This document shows positions 24,176 through 35,509 of a DNA stretch of 64,000 bases, piece by piece. Made by a program: the position numbers and the translations under genes. Source of the DNA: Oxyruncus cristatus (taxonomy: Eukaryota > Chordata > Aves > Passeriformes > Cotingidae); the NCBI GenBank assembly GCA_013399855.1, contig VXAY01007422.1:1-64000 (forward strand), read 5' to 3'. The notes under the pieces are model-generated. The model was not told the origin of the DNA, did not search any database, and saw only the letters and a program-made list of their open reading frames with translations. Each line of letters starts with the position of its first letter. Positions within the stretch are counted from its first letter, which is position 1.

Positions 24176-24574
24176 AAAGCTTTTTGGGCTGTAACTTGTG
24201 TGTGGAATCCCCGTGTCAGGGTGGGAAGGATCAGGACACAGGAGTCAAGTCAGAGGTCTGGGCTCGCAGCACCCAGGAAAAATCAGTTTAAAAGGCCTGC
24301 CCAGACAGGGATATCCTCCCATAACTTCCTACTTTATGATTTTACAAACAATTAAAACGTATTAGGAAGTTTTTTAGCGACATCTGTGCTCTCTGGATCC
24401 CCACAGCCCACCCCACAGCCCAGGCAGGGACCTGCACAGAGCATTAATTTCCATTTCTGCCACCTCCCCTTTCAGGTGTGTAATTCTGGCACAAAACCTT
24501 CTATTTAAAGACAACAAAAGCAGAGAAAAAAATAAAAAAAACAGCCATGGGGAGTTCCCAAAGAGTTTAGAATT

Positions 24575-24775
24575 ATGGAATGATTAAGGGTGGAAAAGAC
24601 CTTGAACATCATCCTAAACACCACTAAAACATGTCCCCAAGTGCCACATCCATGGGTTTTTTGAGCATTTCCAGGGATGGGGCTCCACCACTGCCCTGGG
24701 CAGCCTGTTCCAATGCTTTCCAACTCTGTCCAAGAAAAACATCTCCCTAATATTTAGTGTAAAGCTCCCCTGGCC
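24575..24775 (-). mobile_element. CR1 LINE 3' end (inside duplication copy 2)
   Basis: Duplicate of the CR1 at 23925-24175 without its internal reiteration. Confidence 0.82.
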
Positions 24776-25138
24776 TTCACAGAAAGCTTTTTGGGCTATA
24801 ACTTGTGTGTGGAATCCCCGTGTTGGGTTGGGAAGGATCGGGACACAGGAGTCAAGTCAGAGGTCTGGGCTCACAGCACCCAGGCAAAATCACTTTAAAA
24901 GGCCTACCCAGACAGGGATATCCTTCCATAACTTCCTATTTTATAATTTTACCAAAAAAAATATTCTATAAAATAATAAAACTGTATTTTGTCTTAGGAA
25001 GTCTTTTATCAACAACTGGACGCGTTTGGTCCGGAGGTCACGACTCAGTGGGTGCCCCCACATTCCCACCCCACAAGCCTGGCAGGCATCTGCAGGCAGA
25101 GCCTAAAGAAGGCCGAAATTCCCTCCTTGGATTCCTAC

Positions 25139-25335
25139 CTGGGTAAAGAAGGGCTCGTAGATCTCCACTCCCTTGTCAGAGCCCTGCAGCAGCACCTCCT
25201 GCCCGCGGCGCCAGCTGTACCGCACGGGGGGGTTGGAGTTGGCCACGCACCTGAGAAACACGGTTTTCTCATAGTAAAACTGCTCCTTCGCCTCCCCAAT
25301 GCTCTGGTGGACTGTCACTATTGGATCGTCCAAAT
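25139..25335 (-). CDS. MDGA2: MDGA2 internal exon B: N-terminal half of Ig domain 2
   Basis: This 197-bp exon supplies two bases completing a Tyr codon, then 65 codons from LDDPIVTVHQSIGEAKE to YEPFFTQ, ending in phase 0. It carries the B-strand Cys (VFLRCVANSN) and core Trp (VRYSWRRGQEV) of Ig2. The acceptor is a long pyrimidine tract ending tctcttcccag; the donor is G|GTAGGA, weaker than GTGAGT. Spliced to exon C it gives FFTQ-GETK, the expected MDGA2 junction. In the family Ig2 packs against Ig1 to form the rigid neuroligin-binding head. A ~190-bp tandem array begins about 20 bp upstream of the acceptor, and a 654-bp tandem duplication ends about 120 bp past the donor, so little non-repetitive intron surrounds this exon. 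Skipping B alone would shift the frame. Confidence 0.95.
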
Positions 25336-26220
25336 CTGGGAAGAGACAGGGAGAAAAAACAAGATAAAGTCAGGCTTTAGTCGAGTCTGCGACATGAAGC
25401 GTGTGCGTCACATCATACACGAGTCAACAGCACAACAGAGGAAAAACAGCTCCATAAGCCACAAATCTGAGGGATTTTGCAGCAAAATTCTGTCTCAGAG
25501 CAAGTTGTCATGTGGAGTTTTAAATTTCATCTCTCAGGAGGACAAAGCAAGATAAAATCAGGCTTTAGTTGAGTCTATGATGGGAAGCGTGTGTGTCGCA
25601 TCATGTTCAAGTCAAGAATAAACGGAGGTAACATTGCTCCATGAGCCACAAATTTGAGGGATTTCACAGCAAAATTCAGTTTTGGAGCGTGTTTTCATGG
25701 GGAGTTTTAAATTTCATTTCTCAGGGAGAAAAGGCAAGGTAAAGTCAGGCTTTAGTTGATGGGAAGCAATGGAAAGTGTGTCCGTCACATCATATAGAAG
25801 TTAACAGCACAACAAAGGAAGAACAGCTCCATAAACCACAAATTTGAGAGATTTCACAGCAAAATTCAGTTTTAGAGCTTGTTTTAATTTGGAGTTGTAA
25901 ATTTCCTTTCATTTTCTTTCAGGAAGACAAAGCAAGGTAAAGTCAGGCTTAGTTAAGTCTATGATGGGAAGCATTTGTGTCGCATCACATTCAGGTCAAG
26001 GATAAACAGAAGCAACACAGCTCCGTGAGCCACAAATTTTGGAGATTTTGCAGCAAAATTCAGTTTTAGAGATTGTTTTCATGGGGAGTTTTAGTTTTCA
26101 TTTTTCAGGAAGACAAAGCAAGGTCAGGTCAGGCTTTAGTTGAGTCTGTGATGGGAAGCACATCATGTTCAACAGTGAACAGAGGCAACACAGCTCCACA
26201 AGCCACAAATTTTAGGGATT

Positions 26221-26938
26221 TTGCAGCAAAATTCAGTTTTGGAGCTTGTTTTCATGGGGAGTTGTAAATTTAATTTCATTTTCTTTCAGGAAGACAAAGC
26301 AAGATCAAGTCAGGCTTTAGCTGAGTCTCCGATGGGAAGCACATGGATACAAGTGAAGAGCGAAACAGAGGCAACACAGCCACAAATTTTGGGGATTTTG
26401 CAGCAAAATTCAGTTTTAAAGCTGGTTTTAATTGGGATTTTTAAGCTCCAATTCATTGGAATTTTAAACTCCATTTCACCCCCCCGCTTTTAAACTCCGT
26501 TGGAATGGAACTGCATTTCCAACTCGCAGTTTTTAGACACAACAACATCTCCGATACCACATGGGATAACGCCAATCATATTTTTATTATGTCTCCATTA
26601 CTCCTCCGGTTCCAGCTGCTTTTCAGCTTTTACTACTTGTTTCTTTTATGTCATTCAGACGGAATTATGAAGCCCTGGAAATAAATAGACAGCCTGATTT
26701 GCATCCGAATGGCAGGAGCCACCAGCGCATCGATCACGGGCACGCAGCTGTTTTTCCTTTAAAGCTGCAGTTTAATACAGCAATTTAATGCACATTCCCT
26801 TCTTTTAGTTACAGGCATTTAACTTCCAGCAGGTAAATTCATCCCGGGCTTGAGAACACACTCCTCTTGATTAAAATACAGATATCGTGTAATTACTCCC
26901 ACTGCAGCAGCTCCGAGAAAACGAGAAGCCCCGCTGCA
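26221..26938. repeat. Direct duplicate segment, copy 1
   Basis: Matches 27126-27843 at an offset of 905 bp, with only one substitution that I saw (A at 26418, G at 27323). The last ~480 bp are not array sequence. The copy stops at the single N. Confidence 0.92.
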
Positions 26939-26939
26939 N
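26939..26939. other. Single-N join
   Basis: One unresolved base exactly where copy 1 of the 718-bp duplicate ends and array sequence restarts. Confidence 0.97.
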
Positions 26940-27125
26940 ATTCAGTTTTGGAGATTGTTTTCATGGGGAGTTGTAAATTTAATTTCATTTTCTTTCAGGA
27001 ACACAAAGCAAGATAAAGTCAGGCTTTAGCTGAGTCTCTGATGGGAAGCCTGTGCATCACATTATATAGAAGTCAACAGCACAACAAAGGAAAAACAGCA
27101 CCATGAGCCACAAATTTTAGGGATT

Positions 27126-27843
27126 TTGCAGCAAAATTCAGTTTTGGAGCTTGTTTTCATGGGGAGTTGTAAATTTAATTTCATTTTCTTTCAGGAAGAC
27201 AAAGCAAGATCAAGTCAGGCTTTAGCTGAGTCTCCGATGGGAAGCACATGGATACAAGTGAAGAGCGAAACAGAGGCAACACAGCCACAAATTTTGGGGA
27301 TTTTGCAGCAAAATTCAGTTTTGAAGCTGGTTTTAATTGGGATTTTTAAGCTCCAATTCATTGGAATTTTAAACTCCATTTCACCCCCCCGCTTTTAAAC
27401 TCCGTTGGAATGGAACTGCATTTCCAACTCGCAGTTTTTAGACACAACAACATCTCCGATACCACATGGGATAACGCCAATCATATTTTTATTATGTCTC
27501 CATTACTCCTCCGGTTCCAGCTGCTTTTCAGCTTTTACTACTTGTTTCTTTTATGTCATTCAGACGGAATTATGAAGCCCTGGAAATAAATAGACAGCCT
27601 GATTTGCATCCGAATGGCAGGAGCCACCAGCGCATCGATCACGGGCACGCAGCTGTTTTTCCTTTAAAGCTGCAGTTTAATACAGCAATTTAATGCACAT
27701 TCCCTTCTTTTAGTTACAGGCATTTAACTTCCAGCAGGTAAATTCATCCCGGGCTTGAGAACACACTCCTCTTGATTAAAATACAGATATCGTGTAATTA
27801 CTCCCACTGCAGCAGCTCCGAGAAAACGAGAAGCCCCGCTGCA
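27126..27843. repeat. Direct duplicate segment, copy 2
   Basis: Near-identical partner of 26221-26938, continuing beyond 27843 into sequence that is not repeated. Contains a perfect POU octamer ATTTGCAT (27602-27609), as does copy 1 (26697-26704). Confidence 0.92.
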
Positions 27844-28094
27844 GAATTCCCGTCGGGAGGGAAGGAGCAACGATAGGCCTTGGAATGTGAGGGCACCAAG
27901 GTAATTAATTTGGGCTTTCGTCCCCCAGGAGTGAGTAGACTCCTGTCAGCCCGGTGGTTGTTCCGAGCTTTGTCAGAAGGAACAGTCACATGGAGGAGGG
28001 AAAATTAAACACAACAGGGGAAATTAAACACAACAAGGGGAGCAATGGATATTTCTCCTAAGCACTGGCTGAAAACACCCAACCTCCAAATGGC

Positions 28095-28450
28095 CACCCA
28101 ATCCCTTCCCAATCTCCCTCTGGCAGTGGGAAGCCATTCCCTGTGTCCTGTCCCTCCCTCCCTTGTCCCCAGTCCCTCTCCAGCTCTCCTGGAGCCCCTT
28201 TAGGCCCTGCCAGGGGCTCTCAGCTCTCCCTGGAGCCTTCTCTTCTCCAGGGGAACCCCCCAGCTCTCCCAGCCTGGCTCCATGGCAGAGGGGCTCCAGC
28301 CCTGGCAGCAGCTCCGGGGTCTCCTCTGGACTCTCTCCAGCAGATCCTTCTTTTATGGGGCCCCCAGAGCTGGATGCAGCATTCCAGGTGGGGATGTCCA
28401 AGCACCACATTCCCACATTCCCACTCAGCCTTGACCAAAACCATTTCAGA
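28095..28450 (-). mobile_element. CR1 LINE internal 3' segment
   Basis: Starts in the ctctggcagtgggaagccat block and runs through ggagcccctttaggccctgc to cagagctggatgcagcattc. The terminal tail is missing. Confidence 0.85.
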
Positions 28451-28684
28451 ACCTTTCTGCCCTGACACTTCAACAGTGCTTTGAGCAGGACTGATTCGAT
28501 CCCTCAGCCACAGATGTAACCCCAGCTCTGCAAAGTCTTGTGTGAGTAACCAGTGAGGGGACGATTCACCCGCTCGATTTGAGGCCCCAGTTCAGGGAAA
28601 GGCAGAACAAGGGACTCCAATCTTCGTGTGAGCACTGGTGACAAGGGCAACCCACGCACCCAAGGCCCTCTTCAGAGGTGGGGA

Positions 28685-28945
28685 ACCAGGAATCACAGAA
28701 CTGGTAAGGCTGGAAAAGCCCTCCAAGGTCACCAAGGCCAACCATCAACTCCCCCCCCCCACCAAACCACGGCCCCAAGTGCCACATCCACGTGGCTTTT
28801 GAACACCCCCAGTGACTCCACCACTGCCCTGGGCAGCCTGTTCCAATACTTAACAACCTTTTCCATGGAGAAATTTCCCTCATATCCAATCTAAACCCCT
28901 CCTGGTGGAACTGGAGGCCGTTCCCTCTCATCCCTGGAAACAAGG
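28685..28945 (-). mobile_element. CR1 LINE 3' end, third subfamily
   Basis: ggaatcacagaactggtaag, ggctggaaaagccctccaag and ccaagtgccacatccacgtg, ending near ctggaggccgttccctctc. Confidence 0.85.
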
Positions 28946-29774
28946 ACGGTTGTTTTGGGGGGAGCATCCCGTGCATTTTGCTCAAACCCTGCTGGAACCC
29001 CCACAGTGTGTTGCGTGAGGTGTCCGTGGGTGCAGCAGTTCTTACAAAATTTGGGATTTTGTCCCTTCCCAAGAACTGTGAGCCCCGTGGGATTAAGGGA
29101 AAACCACTGCTAACAAACTTAGTAGATCAGAATATATGAACACCCCCAGTGAAAAGCAGTTTGCCCCTAAAAATCAGTCTTTAGCTGCTCCACTTGGATT
29201 TGCATAACAAGAGCAAAGCCTCTCGATTAATTTAGAAGCAAAACACGCTCCAAAATTCGCAATAATTGAAGCAATGATACCTTGTAATGGGGCCCAGATT
29301 TTAAGCAAATGTTACCCTCGTCCTACCCGACGAAACGTTTAATTTCGTATCACAGGAGCAAATTGTGGAACTGCTGCTCCAAATTAGGCTGGCATTTCCT
29401 AATGAGATCTGAGTTTTGGTTTAAAGGTTATTTGAAATCCCAGCAGCCTTGGAAAAGGAGGGGTTGTGTCTTCTACTCGTGTGGGAGGAAATCAAAAGGA
29501 GCAGATGAACTGGCTGCGATTTTTCGGGCAAAACAACTGTTTCCCTGGATTTTGATGGGAACAGAACGTTTCCCACCGGAAGGATTGCTTGGGTGGCAGG
29601 CAGGGATGACTGGTAGAGATCACCACGTCCAGGGATCACTTCTCCCATCTCTCACCCTCAGATGATGGTGGGAAATACCCAAGAGGTCTTGACTCAGCTT
29701 TTGATGAAGTTACTCTGGACTAGACGCAGCAAATCCCCCAAAACCTAAAACCAGGACTAAAGGGGAGCTTGCCA

Positions 29775-30175
29775 AGGGCATGGTGGCAATCAACCCCCCA
29801 ACACAGGGCAGGCTGGGGCTGTACTGGCCAAAAACCAGCTTTGCAGGAGAGGTCTTGGAGGTGCTGGTGGAGGAGCTGGACAGGAGGTGTCCAACCACAA
29901 CAGCAGGGGTGCGAAACAATTCTTGTCTTCCAACCCAAAGCTCTGAGAAAAGTTCCTGGGCACCCTGTCCAGATCAACACATGGAGACCTGGGAGCAAGG
30001 GCAGAGGAGGACACCCAGATGATTGGGGGGCTGGAGCAGGGACCAGAGCAGCAGCAGCCTGGGAGCTGGGTTTGGCCAGCCTGGAGCTGAGAGGATGAAG
30101 GAAAGGGCTAATTTCCACCTTCAGCTGCCTCCCAGAAGTTACAGAGAAGATGAAAGCAAAGGAGAAGATGGGATG
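29775..30175 (+). mobile_element. Old CR1-like segment
   Basis: gaggaggacacccagatgat, ggggggctggagcaggga and ttggccagcctggagctgag resemble CR1 sequence upstream of the usual tail, heavily mutated. Confidence 0.5.
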
Positions 30176-30577
30176 AGGAGGAAATCTAAGCTCTGTCTGC
30201 AAATTATTATCAAGGAGTCGTAGAGAGGGTGAAAACAAACTCCTCTTAGAGGGGCAGAGCAGCAGCCTGTGAACCAAGAGGTCTGATTTGCACCAAGAGA
30301 AACCACTCCTGGTTATGAGGGAAATAAATTCCCTGCGCAATCAGCCAAGTGTCCAAACAGGCTGTGGGATGCTGCCCTTGGAGACACTCACAGATTTGCA
30401 GGACACGGCCCTGAGCAGCCTGACCTAAGCTGACACTGGCCCTGGTGTGAGCAGGGGGTTGGACAACAGGTCCTTTCAGATTAATCACTCCAAATTACTC
30501 CAGGATTCCATGAGCTGCGATGCCACCACTTGTTTGTGTCTCTTGCAACAGGTCCGTGCTGGATCACGGAACCAGAG

Positions 30578-31205
30578 AATTGTGGAATGGTTTGGGTGGA
30601 AAGGGATATTAAGGATCAACCAATTCCATCCCCTGCCATGGGCAGGGACACCTTCCACCAGCCCACGTTGCTCCAACCTGGCCTTGGACACTTCCAGGGA
30701 TCCAGGGGCAGCCACAGCTTCTCTGGGCAACCTGGGCCAGGGCCTCCCCACCCTCCCAGCCAGCAATTCCTTCCCAATCTCCCATCTCTCCCTGCCCTCT
30801 GCCACTGGGAAGCCATTCCCTGTGTCCTGTCCCTCCCTCCCTTGTCCCCAGTCCCTCTCCAGCTCTCCTGGAGCCCCTTTAGGCCCTGCCAGGGGCTCTC
30901 AGCTCTCCCTGGATCCTTCTCTTCTCCAGGGGAACCCCCCCAGCTCTCCCAGCCTTTCTCTTATCCAGTCTGGGCATTTTTCCTTTCCTTCCTCACTCCA
31001 AGGCCTGTCCAACCTGATCTTGGAAAATTCCAGGCATGAGGAGTTCACAACCTCTCTGGACAAGCTGTGCCAGGGCCTCACTACCCTTGGAGTAAGGAAT
31101 TCCTTCCCAGTCTCCCATCTCTCCCTGCCCTCTGGCAGTGGGAAGCCATTCCCTGTGTCCTGTCCCTCCATGCCTTGTCCCAGGTCCCTCTCCAGCTGAC
31201 CCAGC
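30578..31205 (-). mobile_element. Two adjoining CR1 LINE copies
   Basis: 30578-30955 is a common-subfamily copy. At 30960-31205 a diverged second body repeats the ctccctgccctctggcagtg and gccattccctgtgtcctgtc blocks. Confidence 0.85.
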
Positions 31206-31844
31206 ACTGGCAGGGAGAAGCAGGCACTGTGCTCTGCCAGGGGATGGATTTGGATAAGAGCAGAAGGAAACCTCAAAGCCTTCCAGGCTGGGAATCCAAC
31301 CGCAGCAAAGCCTCTGCCAAAACATTTCATAATGGTCAGTGCATGGAAAATTCGCACTGCAGAACTGGAGGGAATATTTTTCCATCCTAAGTGCTGGAAA
31401 AATCCCGGCGGCTGCGGCAAAGCAAAAAGGGGCAGCACTGACAGGAGGCAAAATAATGCTCACAGTCGTTGGGAGATCTCCCTGAACCTGCCCCGTGTCG
31501 GGCAGGGCCACACAAAGGTTTCACGGGGCTCTTACATAAGGCTGAGCTTTGCTCAGGCACAGCGAGAGCTGAAAGGTAGAACAGGTATAAAACAACTATA
31601 AAAAAACCCTCCCAAAACATTAAAAAGATGTTTTCTGGATCATACTGCCAAGGCAGAGATCACAGTGGAGGCATGAAACTCCCAAATTCCCTGCTTTTAG
31701 GCGGGTGGCTTTAAAGCCACCGGATCCCTGGGGGAAGCTCCGCAGAGCCCTGGTTTCCGTGGCTGATTGAATTGCTACTAATTGATATTCAATTTTATAA
31801 AGAGATTTGAAAAAAAAAAACCTATTTCAAGCTCTGTGGTCTAA

Positions 31845-32312
31845 CAGGAGAAGGACGTGGAGCTGCTGGAGAGAGTCCAGAGGAGGCCCCGGAGCTGCTG
31901 CCAGGGCTGGAGCCCCTCTGCCATGGAGCCAGGCTGGGAGAGCTGGGGGGGTTCCCCTGGAGAAGAGAAGGCTCCAGGGAGAGCTGAGAGCCCCTGGCAG
32001 GGCCTAAAGGGGCTCCAGGAGAGCTGGAGAGGGACTGGGGACAAGGCAGGGAGGGACAGGACACAGGGAATGGCTTCCCAGTGCCAGAGGGCAGGGAGAG
32101 ATGGGAGATTGGGAAGGAATTGCTGGCTGGGAGGGTGGGCAGGCCCTGGCCCAGGTTGCCCAGAGAAGCTGTGGCTGCCCCTGGATCCCTGGAAGTGTCC
32201 AAGGCCGGGTTGGAGCAACCTGGGCCAGTGGAAGGTGTCCCTGCCCAAGGCAGGGGGTGGAATGGGATGATCTCCAAAGTCCCTTCCAAACCCAACGCAT
32301 TCCAGAATTCAG
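31845..32312 (+). mobile_element. Long CR1 LINE 3' end
   Basis: From gaaggacgtggagctgctgg through tggatccctggaagtgtcca to ccaaacccaacgcattccag; one of the most complete copies. Confidence 0.88.
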
Positions 32313-32879
32313 TGACTTCAAGTCCTGCACAAAAATAACCCTGCGAGAAGGAAACAGGAAGATTTAGGATTCGGAAACTCAACAAGATGAATCATTTTAG
32401 TGCTTTACAAGAAGGGGGGGAGGAAAAAAAAAAAAATCCCCAAATTTTCATTTTGGGTTGATCAAATTATGAAGAGTCAACTGACTAATCACTCTTTAAA
32501 TTAAACTGAAGCCGTGGGTGTTGCTACATAGTTAAAGCCTATTAATCCAAATGAAAATAATTACAGAAATATGTTTTCCACCGAGGTTTCTGCCACCATT
32601 AGGTTCAATTTTTCAGTCTTCAGACTCGGAATTGAACCAAACAGCTTCCAAAACCCAGATGGCACAGGCATGCCGAGCTCTGCACTGGAAGAATCCCCTG
32701 CACACATCATCCCTGAGCTCCCAAAAACCCACCAAATCCAGGCTCAGGTGATGGGAATGGGTCTGATCTGAGTGAGCTGGGAATCACGACAGCTGGGAAT
32801 GCCGGGCTGGAAGGTGCTCACAAGTGTGGCACATGTTATTCCATCCTCTCTGTGCCGGATTCCACAGCATAGGAAGTGT

Positions 32880-32995
32880 TATCCGGGAGCAGGAAACATG
32901 GACCATCTCCCACAGGATGGCCTGGGATAGTGGGAAGGGGGATGGAACTGGATGGGTCCTTCCCAACCCAACCCATCCTTGGATTTAAGAAGGGT
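32880..32995 (+). mobile_element. CR1 LINE tail fragment
   Basis: gggatggaactggatgggtc, then cttcccaacccaacccatcc. Confidence 0.65.
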
Positions 32996-33754
32996 TGAGG
33001 AAAAGGCATCATTCCAACTGCAGGCTTGTTATTGCCAGGCAAGTCTTTCCCTGGGCTTTCAGGAAAGTGTCCTCAGAGACGGAAAAGGGTTTTGTCTGGA
33101 TGGCTCCAAACTCAGGTTTCCCCCGCAGGCTCCCTGATGTCTCTGCTGGGATTTGGGGTCACTGGAGCAGCTCCTGTTTGCTGGAATTAAATGTGCTCCC
33201 CCACCTCCAGCAAATCGTGAAATCCAGGATTCCCCTGTTCCCTCTGGCAGCAGGGAAGGAAACTCTCCCTGCAGAGCCTGCAGGACTTTTCTGCATCTTC
33301 CATCAGCCTTGGGGCTCTCTCCCAGAGCTCTGACAGCTGCTTTAACTCAGGAATTCCACCAGTCACCCCTGGATCACCACTTCTGTTCCTGTTTGCTGGC
33401 AGTAAAAACCTGCTGCCAAGTGGGGACCATGAATATGGTCATCGTCCCTTACGGGGAATACCTTGCTCAGGAATTTAGGCAAAAATAAGAATAAAATAAT
33501 AAGGAAACTGAGATGAGGTTTAAAAGAAAGGAATAAAGGGAAATGTGGCCATTGTGCAAATCATGGAAGCGCCACAGATCAAAAGTATATCCTGGGGTTA
33601 AAGGAAGCAGGAGGAAAATGGATGGATTCATAGAGACATAAATTAAAACGGTATTTTTTTCCTCAGTGAAAGGAATGGGAATGACTTGTGGGGGATACCT
33701 CGGCCTATCAAATCAGTCCTGGCACTTTGGGTAGTTTGGATGGAGATCGGTGGT

Positions 33755-33850
33755 GGGATTGTTGGGGTGTCCTGGGCAGGGCCAGGAGTTGCACTGGATG
33801 ATCCTTGTGGGTCCCTTCCAACACAGGATGTTCCAGGATTCCATGAACCC
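33755..33850 (+). mobile_element. CR1 LINE tail, second subfamily
   Basis: gttgggg, ttgcactggatgatccttgt and gggtcccttccaacacagga, ending with attccatga. Confidence 0.75.
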
Positions 33851-34184
33851 TCACCTGAGCTCCAGGGGAAAGAGGACAGCAGGATCACGGCCTTTATTTG
33901 CTGCATCATCTCATTTCAGCTGCTGGGGCTGCACAGTTGGCTGATTTCATTTGTTAATTAGCTGCCTTTGTCTTCAGACGTTCCAAGCAAGAGACGCTGG
34001 GAAGGCGGGATAATAATAAACAAACATCTGGGAACTGACGGGAACGGCTCCATCAGTTTGGGCAGAGCAGGGACAGCAGAGCCGAGCCCGGCAGTGCTGC
34101 AACCCCGGAGCTGTTCTGGAACACGGAACACAACGGTCTGCCTGTTCTTTTCCCTGCCAGAGCCTCCTTACCCCACCACAAGTT

Positions 34185-34478
34185 TTAATCCCGGGATCAT
34201 TTTGGCTGGAAAAGAGCTCCAGGAGCAGAGTCCCCCCTGTGCCCGATGCCCCCCTTGTCCCCCAGCCCAGAGCACTGAGTGCCACGNNNNNNNNNNNNNN
34301 NNNNNNNNNNNNNNNNNNNNNNNNNNNNNNNNNNNNNNNNNNNNNNNNNNNNNNNNNNNNNNNNNNNNNNNNNNNNNNNNNNNNNNNNNNNNNNNNNNNN
34401 NNNNNNNNNNNNNNNNNNNNNNNNNNNNNNNNTCCCCCCTGAGCCTCCTTTGCTCCAGGCTGAGCCCCCCCAGCTCCT
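34185..34478 (-). mobile_element. CR1 LINE interrupted by an assembly gap
   Basis: Left part (gagtcccccctgtgcccgat, cactgagtgccacg) and right part (gagcctcctttgctccaggc) match 52006-52064 and 52294 onward, so the gap falls inside one CR1. Confidence 0.82.
34287..34432. other. Assembly gap, 146 N
   Basis: The corresponding stretch in the intact relative at 52065-52293 is 229 bp, so the N run probably understates the missing sequence. Confidence 0.97.
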
Positions 34479-34504
34479 CACAGGACAGACCCTCTGTAAT
34501 TCCA

Positions 34505-34655
34505 CAATCACGGAATGATACGGATTGGAAGGGACATTAAAGCCCATCCAGTTCCAACCCGACACTTTCCACCATCCCAGGTCGCTCCAAGCGCCGTCCA
34601 ACCTGGCCTTGGACACTTCCAGGGATCCAGGGGCAGCCACAGCTGCCCCGGCAAG
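34505..34655 (-). mobile_element. CR1 LINE 3' end, short
   Basis: ggaatgatacggattggaag, then gacattaaagcccatccagt, through gatccaggggcagccacagc. Confidence 0.83.
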
Positions 34656-35509
34656 GCAGGTTTGAAGTGCTTTATGTGCGATCTAAAGAATAACAATTCC
34701 ACTTCTCTGTTTCCTGCATTCCCATGGGAAGGATTAACGAGCCTGTCCTGCGCTCCCCCCATTCGTGTGGAGGCCCAACAGCTCCAAAAAGCTGGAAGTA
34801 GCAGGGCCAAGTTACTTGGAGCTCCACATCAGATCCTTTTCCCTCTGGAGCCCTGGAGAAGAGTTTGAGCTGCGCCTGCAGCGCTGGGCAGAGCGGAGCC
34901 AAACCAGCGGCACTTCCTGAGGCAGATCCCAAAGGAAAGCAGGCGTTCCCTCCTTGTTCCCACGGCTGAGAGCACGACCCCGGGAGACCCCTGAGGAGCT
35001 GCCATTGATCTGCAGTCGCGTTCGGAGCAGATCACACCCGTGCCAGGAGGCTGTTAACACGCTCCAGCACAAAAGGACAAGCCAAACGGCCTCGGCAGCC
35101 AACAATGCCCGGCCCAGCTCCCGCTGATTGCTGCCTGCAGAGCTTTGCTGAGGGTTCGCCGGGTCAGCAAAGAATCCAAGGGGGGAAAACGGAAGGAACA
35201 CTCGGAGATTCTATGGGGAAAATGTTGGCCCTGCTCTTTTAATGAGGTTATAAATGTACCTGATTGGAACCTGCCCGAGCTGCTCGCAGGAGAACATCCC
35301 AGTGGCATCGGGAGGATGGCACAGGGGGCACAGCCCTGCAGGGGGGGTTTCCTTATCCAAGGACACCAACCTGAGCAAATTCCCGTTATTTAGGAGCCTG
35401 GATTAGCACTGCAGCCCCCTGAGAGCAGACACAGTGGCTCTGAGGGTTTTGCATGTGCAGCACTATGACAGGAACGACAATCCTCGCTAAAATCCTCCAT
35501 TTCCATAGG

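Larger units (their letters stand above)
23808..25015. repeat. Tandem duplication, 654-bp offset
   Basis: Two copies, about 23808-24461 and 24462-25015, align from cacctcccctttcaggtgtg to the ttaggaagt region. Each carries its own copy of the same minus CR1, so the CR1 was present before the duplication. The copies differ by scattered substitutions and indels. The second ends about 120 bp from the exon B donor. Confidence 0.9.
19398..25138 (-). other. MDGA2 intron between exons B and C (5,741 bp)
   Basis: The shortest complete intron here. From exon C outward it contains a purine/AT-rich tract with an assembly gap, about 1.1 kb without recognisable repeats (20400-21590), a CR1 composite (21600-22375), a repeat-free AT-rich stretch (22570-23800), and a tandem 654-bp duplication ending near exon B. 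Confidence 0.9.
25356..27340. repeat. ~181-198 bp tandem array next to the exon B acceptor
   Basis: The core aaggtaaagtcaggctttag and variants starts at 25361, 25549, 25736, 25934, 26120, 26301, 27010 and 27206. Each unit also has gccacaaattt, ttttgcagcaaaattcagtt and ctttcaggaagacaaagcaa. The first unit merges with the exon B polypyrimidine tract. A repeated non-array segment and single N interrupt the array at 26470-26939. Confidence 0.92.
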
